Source of the DNA: Vibrio diazotrophicus
Lineage (GTDB): Bacteria; Pseudomonadota; Gammaproteobacteria; Enterobacterales; Vibrionaceae
Length of the DNA stretch: 64,000 nucleotides
Direction: 5' to 3'
NCBI RefSeq assembly: GCF_038452265.1
Contig: NZ_CP151842.1
Span: 496,001 to 560,000 of the forward strand
In this document: piece after piece, positions 26,503 to 34,456 of the stretch
How the letters are laid out: each line of letters begins with the position of its first letter
Position numbering within the stretch: the first letter of the stretch is position 1
Program-made: the position numbers and the translations under genes
Notes under the pieces: model-generated
What the model saw: only the letters and a program-made list of their open reading frames with translations
What the model was told of the DNA's origin: nothing
Databases searched by the model: none

Positions 26503-26874
26503 ATGGAATTTGAATTTACGAAAAACACCTTAATGGGTGAGTATTACGTTAGCTGCAATATGGAGCACCAGATAGTGGCTCGTTGGTTGCAGGAAGAGAT
26601 AGGTAAAGATCGCACAAAGATTGAGCAAGTATTTTCGTTACTCGACCAAGTGCACCAAAGTCCAGCAAAAGAGTGGAAACTGGCAGGAAAAGAGATCTCT
26701 CTTTCGGTGTTAGGTAGTGAAGTGACCGTGCAGGAAAACGCGCTTGGCTACAGTCATGATATTGAGTTTGAAAGCGAATTTGAGCTTTACGATAGTGAAA
26801 GCACCGCAGAATGTGGCTTGGAAGATTTTGAATCAATGATGAGACAGTGGAGTGAATTCATCCAAAACTATTAG
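26503..26874 (+). CDS. yacL: YacL (UPF0231) family protein
   Basis: Short acidic cytoplasmic protein of unknown function that lies next to acnB in many gammaproteobacteria, including E. coli. The 123-residue product starts MEFEFTKNTLMGEY and ends EDFESMMRQWSEF, matching the YacL pattern (E. coli begins MDYEF and ends near VEDFLQVV). I placed the start at 26503 for this match, although no good ribosome binding site is visible; an in-frame ATG at 26485 would add six residues. Its terminator doubles as a candidate NtrC site for the next operon. Confidence 0.85.
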   Translation: MEFEFTKNTLMGEYYVSCNMEHQIVARWLQEEIGKDRTKIEQVFSLLDQVHQSPAKEWKLAGKEISLSVLGSEVTVQENALGYSHDIEFESEFELYDSESTAECGLEDFESMMRQWSEFIQNY

Positions 26875-26893
26875 TTGACTGACTTTTACAATG

Positions 26894-26910
26894 TGCACTT
26901 AAGTGGTGAA
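26894..26910. promoter_or_regulatory. Candidate NtrC enhancer site 1
   Basis: TGCAC-N7-GTGAA differs by one base from the TGCAC-N7-GTGCA dyad of NtrC sites known from enteric glnA and glnK. Its centre is 51 bp upstream of site 2, about five helical turns, and about 148 bp upstream of the predicted sigma-54 start. Confidence 0.5.
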
Positions 26911-26937
26911 GAATGGCTTTAACGCATTGTTATTGGG

Positions 26938-26977
26938 AAAGGGTTGCACAATATTTGTGCAACCCTTTCTTTTTTTG
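26938..26977 (+). terminator. Terminator of yacL overlapping an NtrC-like dyad
   Basis: A 14-bp perfect stem (AAAGGGTTGCACAA and its complement) with a TAT loop is followed by CTTTTTTTT, a very strong Rho-independent terminator. The core TTGCAC (26944-26949), 7 bp and GTGCAA (26957-26962) is also a perfect NtrC-type dyad. Confidence 0.92.
26944..26962. promoter_or_regulatory. Candidate NtrC enhancer site 2 (within terminator stem)
   Basis: The perfect TTGCAC-N7-GTGCAA dyad is centred about 97 bp upstream of the predicted sigma-54 start of glnK. That distance is typical of NtrC enhancers. It lies inside the yacL terminator stem, so one sequence may serve both roles. Confidence 0.6.
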
Positions 26978-27022
26978 GGGTCGACATCAATCTAAATCTA
27001 TATATATCAATGGTTTGAAAAG

Positions 27023-27038
27023 TTGGCACGTACCTTGG
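27023..27038 (+). promoter_or_regulatory. Sigma-54 promoter of glnK-amtB
   Basis: TTGGCACG, 4 bp, TTGG matches the -24/-12 consensus (YTGGCACG-N4-TTGCW) except for one base in the -12 element. The predicted start is near 27050, 40 bp before glnK. Two NtrC-like dyads lie upstream. Confidence 0.75.
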
Positions 27039-27089
27039 ATTACTAGAATGGGATTAGAGTTAATGGACTACAGCTTCAGAGAGGACGCG

Positions 27090-27428
27090 ATGAAACTCAT
27101 AAACGCAATCATCAAACCATTCAAACTTGACGATGTACGCGAAGCGCTAGCTGATGTTGGCATCGAAGGGATGACAGTATCAGAAGTAAAAGGCTTCGGT
27201 CGTCAGAAAGGTCACACAGAGCTTTACCGTGGTGCGGAATACCAAGTGGATTTCCTACCTAAAGTAAAAATCGAAATCGCTACACAGGCAGACAACGTAG
27301 ACCGTGTTGTTGAAGCAATCATCAAAGCTGCTCATACAGGCAAAATTGGTGACGGTAAAATATTTGTTTATGACTTAAGTCAAGCTGTTCGTATTCGCAC
27401 TGGCGAAATGGACATAGAAGCACTATAA
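27090..27428 (+). CDS. glnK: PII nitrogen signalling protein (GlnK type)
   Basis: PII trimers sense 2-oxoglutarate and ATP/ADP and control AmtB, glutamine synthetase adenylylation and NtrB. The 112-residue protein starts MKLINAIIKPFKLDDVREAL. Its T-loop GHTELYRGAEYQVDF holds Tyr51, the uridylylation site, and TGKIGDGKIFVYDL is the B-loop. I chose ATG at 27090 (GAGG 5 bp upstream, exact family length); the long upstream extension from 26913 is promoter DNA. amtB follows 25 bp later. Linkage to amtB and the sigma-54 promoter argue for GlnK; the sequence alone would also fit GlnB. Confidence 0.93.
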   Translation: MKLINAIIKPFKLDDVREALADVGIEGMTVSEVKGFGRQKGHTELYRGAEYQVDFLPKVKIEIATQADNVDRVVEAIIKAAHTGKIGDGKIFVYDLSQAVRIRTGEMDIEAL

Positions 27429-27453
27429 GAATCAGGGATTGGAGACAACTATT

Positions 27454-28683
27454 ATGGAACTGTCAGTAACTGTAGCGGAGTTACGCTACGCACTGGATAC
27501 TTTCTTCTTCTTAATTTCAGGCGCACTAGTAATGTGGATGGCAGCAGGTTTTGCAATGCTGGAAGCAGGTCTGGTTCGTTCAAAAAACACCACTGAAATT
27601 CTGACCAAAAACTTTGTGCTTTACGCTATCGCGTGCACTATGTACTTAATCGTTGGTTACAACATCATGTACGTAGATAACGCAGAAGCGGGTTGGTTAC
27701 CTTCATTCGGTACACTAATCGGCTCTCAAGCTGAAGGCGCTGACCACTCTCTAGAGTCAGATTTCTTCTTCCAAGTAGTATTCGTTGCAACTTCAATGTC
27801 TGTAGTATCAGGTGCCGTTGCTGAACGTATGAAGTTATGGGCATTCCTAATCTTCTCTGTTGTTCTAACAGCATTTATCTACCCAATGGAAGGTTACTGG
27901 ACTTGGGGCGGCGGTTTCCTATCTGAAGCTGGTTTCAGTGACTTCGCAGGTTCTGGTATTGTACACATGGCTGGTGCAGCAGCAGCTTTGGCCGGCGTTA
28001 TCCTACTAGGTGCTCGTAAAGGTAAATACGGTAAGAATGGTGAGGTTTACCCAATTCCAGGTTCAAACATGCCACTCGCTACTTTAGGTACATTTATCCT
28101 ATGGTTCGGTTGGTTCGGTTTTAACGGCGGTTCACAGTTGATGGTTTCTGATTTCGAGAACGCAACTGCAGTAGGTCAAATCTTCCTAAACACTAACGCA
28201 GCAGCAGCAGCGGGCGCAATTGCAGCACTACTTGTGTGTAAAACAACTTGGGGTAAAGCTGACCTAACTATGGTTCTAAACGGTGCGTTAGCTGGTCTAG
28301 TTGCTATCACTGCAGACCCACTATCACCATCACCACTTTACTCTGTGGCTATCGGTGTGGTTGCGGGCGCAATCGTAGTGTTCAGCATTATTGCTCTAGA
28401 TAAACTAAAAATCGATGATCCAGTGGGTGCTATCTCTGTACACGGTGTGTGTGGTTTCTTCGGCCTAATGGTTGTTCCACTAAGCAACTCAGGTGCATCA
28501 TTTGGTTCTCAGCTTCTAGGAGCAGTGGTTATCTTCGGTTGGGTATTCGCAGCAAGCCTAGTGGTTTGGGCTATCCTGAAGGCGACAATGGGTATCCGAG
28601 TATCTGAAGAAGAAGAGTTAGAAGGCATGGACATGCATGACTGTGGTGTTGAAGCCTATCCAGAGTTCTCAGTAATTAAATAA
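27454..28683 (+). CDS. amtB: Ammonium transporter
   Basis: Trimeric inner-membrane ammonium channel, gated by GlnK from the cytoplasm. The 409-residue protein has about eleven hydrophobic segments, the ammonium-transporter signature region with the first pore His in GIVHMAGAAAALAG, and the second in ISVHGVCGFFGL (the twin-His pair). The start at 27454 has GGAG 9 bp upstream; the TTG at 27439 lies within the ribosome-binding region. No cleavable signal peptide is evident, unlike E. coli AmtB. It is the second gene after glnK and ends in a strong terminator. Confidence 0.95.
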   Translation: MELSVTVAELRYALDTFFFLISGALVMWMAAGFAMLEAGLVRSKNTTEILTKNFVLYAIACTMYLIVGYNIMYVDNAEAGWLPSFGTLIGSQAEGADHSLESDFFFQVVFVATSMSVVSGAVAERMKLWAFLIFSVVLTAFIYPMEGYWTWGGGFLSEAGFSDFAGSGIVHMAGAAAALAGVILLGARKGKYGKNGEVYPIPGSNMPLATLGTFILWFGWFGFNGGSQLMVSDFENATAVGQIFLNTNAAAAAGAIAALLVCKTTWGKADLTMVLNGALAGLVAITADPLSPSPLYSVAIGVVAGAIVVFSIIALDKLKIDDPVGAISVHGVCGFFGLMVVPLSNSGASFGSQLLGAVVIFGWVFAASLVVWAILKATMGIRVSEEEELEGMDMHDCGVEAYPEFSVIK

Positions 28684-28704
28684 TCAATAATTAGAACTTC
28701 GTCT

Positions 28705-28735
28705 AAAAAACCTGCTCATGTAGCAGGTTTTTTTT
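28705..28735 (+). terminator. Terminator after amtB
   Basis: The stem AAACCTGCT / AGCAGGTTT with a CATGT loop is followed by a run of T, 20-50 bp after the stop. Confidence 0.9.
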
Positions 28736-28746
28736 ATTATTTACGA

Positions 28747-28804
28747 TTGTGTTCCGGAAAAATGCTCAATATAATTTATGTAAATAAAAAACGTTATCAT
28801 TATC
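28747..28804 (+). promoter_or_regulatory. fbpABC promoter with Fur-box-like site
   Basis: A perfect TATAAT at 28770-28775 stands 17 bp after TTGTGT (28747-28752). Just downstream, 28786-28804 matches 13 of 19 positions of the Fur consensus, including an unbroken TATCATTATC-type half at its right end. The position over the start site fits iron-dependent repression. Confidence 0.65.
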
Positions 28805-28825
28805 ACTACATATTAGGTTTAATTG

Positions 28826-29839
28826 ATGAAAAAGATGCTTACCCTTTCTGCACTTGCATTAAGCACTTTAGCCCCTTCTGTAATGGCTGCTGAAGAAGTG
28901 AATGTTTACTCTTACCGCCAACCTTTCCTTATTGAACCAATGTTTAATGAGTTCACCAAAGAAACTGGTATTAAGGTAAACGTGAAGTTTGCAAAAGAAG
29001 GTATTGCAGAGAAGTTGGCGCAAGAAGGTGAATACAGCCCTGCTGATATCGTATTGACTTCTGAGTTTAGCCGTCTGTTTGAACTGTCTGATAAGAAATT
29101 AACTCAGCCAGTGAACAGCTCTGTCATTGATGAAAACATTCCTGCTCAATACCGTGATAGCAACGATGAGTGGTTTGCACTCACCATTCGTACTCGTAGT
29201 GTGTACTCTTCACGTGATCGCGTTGGTAAATTGGGCGACGACTTTAACTATCTTGATTTAGCAAAGCCTGAGTATAAAGGTAAAATTTGTACTCGTAGCG
29301 GTAAGCACCCATACAACATCGCTTTAGTTGCATCTATGGTTGCTAACTACGGTGAAGCAGACACCAAAACTTGGTTGGAAGGTTTGAAAGCGAACCTTGC
29401 TCGTAAACCTCAAGGTAACGACCGTGATCAAGTGCGTGCAATTAAAGAAGGACTATGTGATCTTTCTTTAGGTAATAGCTACTACTTGGGTAAAATGCTT
29501 CAAGATAAAGAGCAAAAAACTTGGGCTGAGTCAGTATACATCAACTTCCCAGGTCAAAATGCGCAAGGTACACACGTAAATGTGAGCGGTATGGCTATGG
29601 CTAAATACGCTCCAAACCGTGACAATGCTTTGAAACTGATGGAATTTTTGACGGGTGAAACAGCTCAGCATATGTATGCAGAAGTGAACTTCGAATACCC
29701 TGTGAAACCAGGCGTGAAGCGTTCTGAACTTGTAGCATCTTGGGGTGATTTTAAGTCTGATTCACTACCTTTAGAAGAAATTGCTGACAACCATACGGTA
29801 GCCATCAAGCTGCTGGATGAAGTAAAATTCGATCTTTAG
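28826..29839 (+). CDS. fbpA: Ferric iron ABC transporter, periplasmic binding protein
   Basis: Periplasmic Fe3+ carrier of the FbpA/FutA group, feeding FbpBC. The 337-residue precursor has a clear signal peptide (MKKMLTLSALALSTLAPSVMA, cut before AEEVNVYSYRQ). EVNVYSYRQPFLIEPMF is the family N-terminal strand and helix, and GNSYYLGKML near residue 220 contains the paired tyrosines that bind iron in this family. The ATG at 28826 is used; TTG at 28823 precedes it in frame. It is followed by a hairpin, then fbpB. The Fur-box-like site upstream supports an iron role over thiamine or putrescine, which related proteins bind. Confidence 0.92.
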   Translation: MKKMLTLSALALSTLAPSVMAAEEVNVYSYRQPFLIEPMFNEFTKETGIKVNVKFAKEGIAEKLAQEGEYSPADIVLTSEFSRLFELSDKKLTQPVNSSVIDENIPAQYRDSNDEWFALTIRTRSVYSSRDRVGKLGDDFNYLDLAKPEYKGKICTRSGKHPYNIALVASMVANYGEADTKTWLEGLKANLARKPQGNDRDQVRAIKEGLCDLSLGNSYYLGKMLQDKEQKTWAESVYINFPGQNAQGTHVNVSGMAMAKYAPNRDNALKLMEFLTGETAQHMYAEVNFEYPVKPGVKRSELVASWGDFKSDSLPLEEIADNHTVAIKLLDEVKFDL

Positions 29840-29845
29840 TTTTTT

Positions 29846-29870
29846 AGGGGGAGTATTTCCCCCTTCTTTT
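29846..29870 (+). terminator. Stem-loop attenuator between fbpA and fbpB
   Basis: The stem AGGGGGA / TCCCCCT with a GTATT loop is followed by TCTTTT. A partial terminator here would give more binding protein than permease, as is common for ABC importers. Confidence 0.7.
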
Positions 29871-29934
29871 AAAAGCGATATGAGATGTCTTTGCACCTGT
29901 TTATGCATCTCAAATTGTCTTGTTGTAATAGGCA

Positions 29935-31560
29935 ATGAAAGAAAAACATCTTGTATGGAAAACCAGTAGTGTTGTTTTGGCAGCACTACTGGTTTTGCCG
30001 ATCTTAGCCATATTTTTTACCGCTGTTGGCCACACGGATGACGTCTTCGCTCATCTGATGGCAACAGTGATGCCCACCTATGCTCAAAATACCATTGTTC
30101 TTGTCGTCAGTGTGATGGCTTTATCTCTGCTATTTGGGATACCAAGTGCATGGATTATGGCAATGTGTAAGATTCCCGGAGAAAAAGTTCTTCAATGGGC
30201 TTTGGTGCTCCCTTTAGCCATTCCCGGCTATATTGTTGGCTATATTTTTACTGGCTGGTTTGACTATGCCGGCCCAGTACAAGTGTGGTTAAGAGAGTTA
30301 ACCGGTTGGCAAGCCGGAGAGTATTGGTTTCCTGATATCCGCAGTTTAACCGGAGCCAGCCTTGTGCTGGCTTTAGTGCTTTATCCTTACGTCTATTTAT
30401 TGTGCCGAGCAACGTTTATGGAGCAAAACGTTTCTCTACTACAGTCAGCGCGACTGCTCAAATGCACGCCATGGGAAAGCTTTAGACGCATCTCTCTACC
30501 GTTGGCTCGTCCCTCTATTGCGGTCGCTTTATCGCTGGTGGCAATGGAGACTATCGGTGATTTCGGTACGGTTAATTACTTTGCTATCAGCACATTAACC
30601 ACTGCGGTATATGACACTTGGTTAAACTATTCCAACCTTAATGCCGCCGCTAAAATTTCAGCCATTATGTTGGTAATAGTGCTGCTATTGCTTAGCGCTG
30701 AACGTTATAGCCGACGCAAGCAGAAGCTTTACCAGACTCAGTTTAATAGCCATGAAGATTTCCGTTACGATTTGAGCGGATGGAAAAAATGGCTTGCCCT
30801 GTTCTGGTGTTGGGGATTAGTCGCAACAGCTTTCATTTTTCCTCTGATGCAGCTGATCAGCTACGCTTATACCTACTTTGAGCAGAGTTGGACTGAAGAA
30901 TTTCGCCAATATGCGTTTAATAGTTTGAAAGTGTCGCTAACAGCGGCGATTGTTGCTGTTAGCGTTGCTTTGGTTCTTAATTTCTATGCCCGCCTAAAAC
31001 AGAATCGAACCAGTGTTGCTTTGATGCGTTTATCTTCTATGGGGTATGCAGTTCCGGGAACTGTACTCGCTATCGGCGTAATGGTTCCGGTATTAACGCT
31101 AGACCACACTGTCAACGATATCGCTAAAGCGATGCAGTGGGGCAGACCGGGGCTGATATTCTCTGGCACAATGTTTGCGATTATTTTCGCCATGCTGGTA
31201 CGTTTCTCTGCTGTTGCGATTGGCAGTATAGAAAGCAGTCTAAATAAAGTCTCCCCATCACTGGATATGGCCGCCCGTACAATGGGATGCCAGTCAAACA
31301 GTATGTTGTGGCGAGTGCATTTCCCACTGGTACGTCGTGGAGCTCTGATTGCTGGTTTGCTGGTGTTTATTGAGTCGATGAAAGAACTCAATGCTTCTCT
31401 GTTACTCCGTCCATTCAACTTTGAAACGCTGGCTACCTATGTCTATAACTATGCTTCTGATGAGCATTTAGAACTTGCCGCTTTGCCAGCCGTATTATTG
31501 GTTCTGGTTGGTTTAATCCCACTTGTAATTGTTAACCGTTCTCTGGAGCAAAATCACTGA
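29935..31560 (+). CDS. fbpB: Ferric iron ABC transporter, fused permease
   Basis: Inner-membrane permease made of two fused BPD-type domains, about 12 membrane segments in 541 residues, as in FbpB/SfuB/ThiP proteins. Each half carries an EAA-like loop: LLKCTPWESFRRISLPLARPSI (about residues 175-196) and MGCQSNSMLWRVHFPLVRRG (about 450-469), the docking sites for FbpC. The stop overlaps the fbpC start by one base, so the two are translationally coupled. Specificity is taken from fbpA and the Fur-box-like site. Confidence 0.92.
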   Translation: MKEKHLVWKTSSVVLAALLVLPILAIFFTAVGHTDDVFAHLMATVMPTYAQNTIVLVVSVMALSLLFGIPSAWIMAMCKIPGEKVLQWALVLPLAIPGYIVGYIFTGWFDYAGPVQVWLRELTGWQAGEYWFPDIRSLTGASLVLALVLYPYVYLLCRATFMEQNVSLLQSARLLKCTPWESFRRISLPLARPSIAVALSLVAMETIGDFGTVNYFAISTLTTAVYDTWLNYSNLNAAAKISAIMLVIVLLLLSAERYSRRKQKLYQTQFNSHEDFRYDLSGWKKWLALFWCWGLVATAFIFPLMQLISYAYTYFEQSWTEEFRQYAFNSLKVSLTAAIVAVSVALVLNFYARLKQNRTSVALMRLSSMGYAVPGTVLAIGVMVPVLTLDHTVNDIAKAMQWGRPGLIFSGTMFAIIFAMLVRFSAVAIGSIESSLNKVSPSLDMAARTMGCQSNSMLWRVHFPLVRRGALIAGLLVFIESMKELNASLLLRPFNFETLATYVYNYASDEHLELAALPAVLLVLVGLIPLVIVNRSLEQNH

Positions 31561-32588
31561 TGAGCTGCGCACTTTCCATTCAAGACCTCACTTGTCAGTA
31601 CGACACTCAAACGGTACTGGAGTCTCTATCGCTTGAAGTTGATAAAGGTGAGATTGTTTGCTTACTTGGGGCAAGTGGTTGTGGCAAAACAACACTGCTT
31701 AAAGCGATTGCAGGACTACTGCCTTTAACTTCAGGACATATGAGCCTAAATTGCGTGACCATCGATGATGGATCTAATTGGCTTGCGCCAGAAAAGCGCA
31801 ATATTGGTATGATTTTCCAAGATTACGCGCTATTTCCACATCTAACCGTTGAAGAGAATGTTGGCTTTGGGTTGCGAACCTTATCTGCGGTTGAACGTAA
31901 CAGCAAAGTTCAGGAGATGTTGGATCTGGTCCATCTTAGCTCATTTGGTGACCGTTACCCTCATCAGCTTTCTGGTGGACAACAGCAACGTGTAGCCATT
32001 GCTCGTTCGCTGGCTTACAAACCGGATCTTCTTTTACTTGATGAACCGTTTTCCAATATCGATACTCAAGTACGTCACGATTTGATCGCAGAGATTCGTA
32101 AAATCTTCAAAAAGCAGGGCGTGACAGCGATTTTCGTCACTCACTCTCGAGAAGAAGCCTTTGCCTTTGCCGATAAAATGGCCGTGATGAATCACGGTGT
32201 CATTGAACAGTTTGGCACTGCCTCTGAGCTCTACTATCAGCCTTCAAGCAAGTTCGTTGCGGATTTTCTTGGTGGTGGTAGCTATCTGCCAGCGACTCGT
32301 AATACACAAGGTCTGTTCGACACGGCTCTTGGAACTTTGGAAGCGCAAGTTCAGACTGAAATTGCGGTTGGCGGCTGCTGTGAATTATTGCTACGTCCTC
32401 AACAAATATTGATTCAGTCTTCAGATAAAGGTGAAGTCACCGTTCTAGAGCAGCAATTTATGGGCGACCACTGTCGTTACGTGATTGATGTGCACGGTAC
32501 TAAACTTCTTGCGACGTCAGCTCAGGCTATTTCGGTAGGGCAGAAAGTAGTAGTGGAGATTGATGAGCAGGGTATTCTCGCATTCTGA
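31560..32588 (+). CDS. fbpC: Ferric iron ABC transporter, ATP-binding protein
   Basis: Cytoplasmic ATPase of the iron importer. The 342-residue protein has Walker A GASGCGKTT (about residues 37-45), the Q-loop FQDYALFPHLTVEENV, signature LSGGQQQR, Walker B LLLLDEPFSN and H-loop VTHSREEAF. A C-terminal TOBE-like regulatory domain follows (about residues 240-340), as in FbpC. It is the last gene of the operon; no strong terminator follows, only the ERIC-like repeat. Confidence 0.92.
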   Translation: MSCALSIQDLTCQYDTQTVLESLSLEVDKGEIVCLLGASGCGKTTLLKAIAGLLPLTSGHMSLNCVTIDDGSNWLAPEKRNIGMIFQDYALFPHLTVEENVGFGLRTLSAVERNSKVQEMLDLVHLSSFGDRYPHQLSGGQQQRVAIARSLAYKPDLLLLDEPFSNIDTQVRHDLIAEIRKIFKKQGVTAIFVTHSREEAFAFADKMAVMNHGVIEQFGTASELYYQPSSKFVADFLGGGSYLPATRNTQGLFDTALGTLEAQVQTEIAVGGCCELLLRPQQILIQSSDKGEVTVLEQQFMGDHCRYVIDVHGTKLLATSAQAISVGQKVVVEIDEQGILAF

Positions 32589-32595
32589 TCCTCTT

Positions 32596-32714
32596 CGTAT
32601 TTGACGCTGCAGCGTTGTTGGCTGCCTTCGTAAACCCCAATCACATAGCGACCTATGCTCATGGGGATTCACTCACTTGCCGCCTAGCTGCAACGCCAAC
32701 TACTTTGAGGAATA
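32596..32714. repeat. ERIC-like imperfect palindromic intergenic repeat
   Basis: A roughly 118-bp imperfect palindrome lies between the convergent fbpC and phosphomutase genes. Its centre reads AAACCCCAATCACATAG, then CTATGCTCATGGGGATTCAC. The segment GCTCATGGGGATTCAC resembles the conserved ERIC primer region (…CTCCTGGGGATTCAC). The outer arms also pair (GCAGCGTTGTTGGC with GCTGCAACGCCAAC). Such elements are abundant in Vibrio and enteric genomes, are transcribed, and fold into a long hairpin. The identity is from memory of ERIC consensus. Confidence 0.75.
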
Positions 32715-32728
32715 CTAACTAAGTTACT

Positions 32729-32758
32729 CGATATTTGACGTTGTAGTGTTGTTGACTG
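32729..32758. repeat. Degenerate partial second copy of the ERIC-like left arm
   Basis: Bases 32731-32758 repeat the left arm at 32598-32624. Over the 27 aligned bases starting TATTTGACG there are four differences, all transitions (three C to T, one G to A). The rest of the element is absent. Confidence 0.65.
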
Positions 32759-32887
32759 TAGTTGTGCGGTGAATGAAAGTGGAGATGATTACGCAAACCG
32801 CTCAAGACTTCCTGTTCGCTTAGACAAGGGCATCCATGCCTTTGTCTATTTGCTTCATCATAACCACTTTGATTATTTTAAGATTTC

Positions 32888-34300
32888 TTACAAAGACAAA
32901 AACGTCTTCATTTGTAGCAGAACACGCTCAGCGGTGGGTTTGTCTTCCATCTCTGCGAAAATACGCAACAAAGGTTCAGTACCTGAGAAGCGGGCAATAA
33001 CCCAACCACCATTTTTGAAATAGACTTTTGCACCATCTTCGTAGCTGACTTTTTCAATTTCAAACTCAAAGTCTGGCAATTGTTTCTCAACATAGATTTT
33101 GTTGTACAGTGCTTGCTTCTCTGAAGCTTTAAATTTGCAGTCACCTTCAGCGGTATAGGCGTAGCCATAACGAGCGTAGATTTCGTCCAGCATTTCAGAC
33201 AGTTTCTTGCCTGTTACGCTGATCATTTCCACCAGCAGGCTGGAAGCAAACACGCCATCTTTACCTTTGATATGGCCGCGAATGGTTAAACCGCCAGAGC
33301 TTTCGCCGCCTAACAGTGAATCATCAGCTTCCATTTGCGAGCTAATATGCTTAAAGCCTACAGGAACCTCAAAGCTCTTTTCGTTGTGATCTGCGGCGAT
33401 TTTATCGAGCAGATGAGTGGTTGCGATGTTACGTACCACTGAGCCTTTCCAGCCCTTGTATTCAAGCAGGTAGTAGTACAGCAGCATCAAAACTTCATTA
33501 GGGTGAATGAAATTACCTTTCTCATCAATAATGCCAAGGCGGTCAGCATCACCATCGGTACCAATACCAATATCGTAGCCTTCGTCTTTAACCAGATGCT
33601 GCAAGCGATACAAGGTCGTTGCGTTTGGTGATGGCATCAAACCTCCGAAGTCGGGGTTTTTACCATCGTTAATCACATCCACATCACAACGGCCATTGAT
33701 CAATACTGTTTGCAGCGCATTTTTCGCCACGCCAAACATAGGATCGATCAATACGCGCAAGTTGGCTTTTTTGATCGCTTCAATGTCGATAAAGTCGATG
33801 ATCGAATCCACGAACTCATTCATTGGGTTGATCGCAATAATCTGTTTTTCCTGAATCGCTTGATCAAATTCAATGGATGTTACGTCACTTAACATCAGTG
33901 TCGAGATCTGCTGTTCGATCTTCTTCGTGATAATTTCATCGGCATCGCGGCCGCCACGGATAAATACTTTTACGCCATTGTAATCAGCAGGGTTGTGAGA
34001 GGCGGTAATACACGCAGAGTAAGCACAGTCGAGCTGCTTTGCCTTATACATCACTACAGGTGTCGGCACGAATTTGTCGATAAAGCTGACGGTAATTCCG
34101 TTGCCAGCCAACACTTCTGCAAACCACTTTGCGGCTTTGTCGGAAAGGAAACGGCGGTCATAGCCAATTACAAAACCTTCATTTGCCACATTTTCACTAT
34201 TGATGATATTGGCTAACGCCTGGGCGACTAAACGCACGTTGTCTTTGGTGAACTCTTCACCAATGAATGCGCGCCAGCCACCAGTACCAAATTGAATCAT
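32888..34300 (-). CDS. Phosphohexomutase (phosphoglucomutase/phosphomannomutase family), probably GlcNAc-1-P to GlcNAc-6-P
   Basis: Alpha-D-phosphohexomutase of 470 residues with phosphoserine loop TASHNPADYNG (Ser101), the metal-binding DGDADRLG, the sugar-binding GGESSGG and the phosphate-binding RFSGTEPLLRI near the C-terminus. It is the last gene of the chitin operon, just after chitobiose phosphorylase, which releases GlcNAc-1-phosphate. Turning that into GlcNAc-6-phosphate for NagA is the evident task; this is inference from context, since sequence alone does not fix the sugar. It is unlike GlmM, which is shorter and lies elsewhere. An AAGGAG ribosome binding site precedes the ATG. A 156-bp gap with a hairpin separates it from the phosphorylase gene. 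Confidence 0.88.
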   Translation of the reverse strand: MIQFGTGGWRAFIGEEFTKDNVRLVAQALANIINSENVANEGFVIGYDRRFLSDKAAKWFAEVLAGNGITVSFIDKFVPTPVVMYKAKQLDCAYSACITASHNPADYNGVKVFIRGGRDADEIITKKIEQQISTLMLSDVTSIEFDQAIQEKQIIAINPMNEFVDSIIDFIDIEAIKKANLRVLIDPMFGVAKNALQTVLINGRCDVDVINDGKNPDFGGLMPSPNATTLYRLQHLVKDEGYDIGIGTDGDADRLGIIDEKGNFIHPNEVLMLLYYYLLEYKGWKGSVVRNIATTHLLDKIAADHNEKSFEVPVGFKHISSQMEADDSLLGGESSGGLTIRGHIKGKDGVFASSLLVEMISVTGKKLSEMLDEIYARYGYAYTAEGDCKFKASEKQALYNKIYVEKQLPDFEFEIEKVSYEDGAKVYFKNGGWVIARFSGTEPLLRIFAEMEDKPTAERVLLQMKTFLSL

Positions 34301-34390
34301 GTTCTGTTCTCCTTATTGGACTTGCTTAGAGCGGATATTGAACACAAACACGCATTTATTTGTTCATAAACAAGCGTCCATGGAGCTTCG

Positions 34391-34410
34391 ATGTGCCATC
34401 CATGGCACAT
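34391..34410 (-). repeat. Intergenic hairpin between chitobiose phosphorylase and mutase genes
   Basis: ATGTGCCA-TCCA-TGGCACAT is a perfect 8-bp stem-loop with no T tract. Probably an mRNA-stability or processing structure within the operon transcript. Confidence 0.6.
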
Positions 34411-34456
34411 AGAGTTTGTTTATCAATATCCACTTACGCTGAACGCAAAGTGCGTA

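Noticed and set aside
26913..27089. 59-codon extension of glnK
   Set aside because: It spans the terminator, the NtrC-like site and the sigma-54 promoter; PII proteins are about 112 residues and start at MKLINAI.
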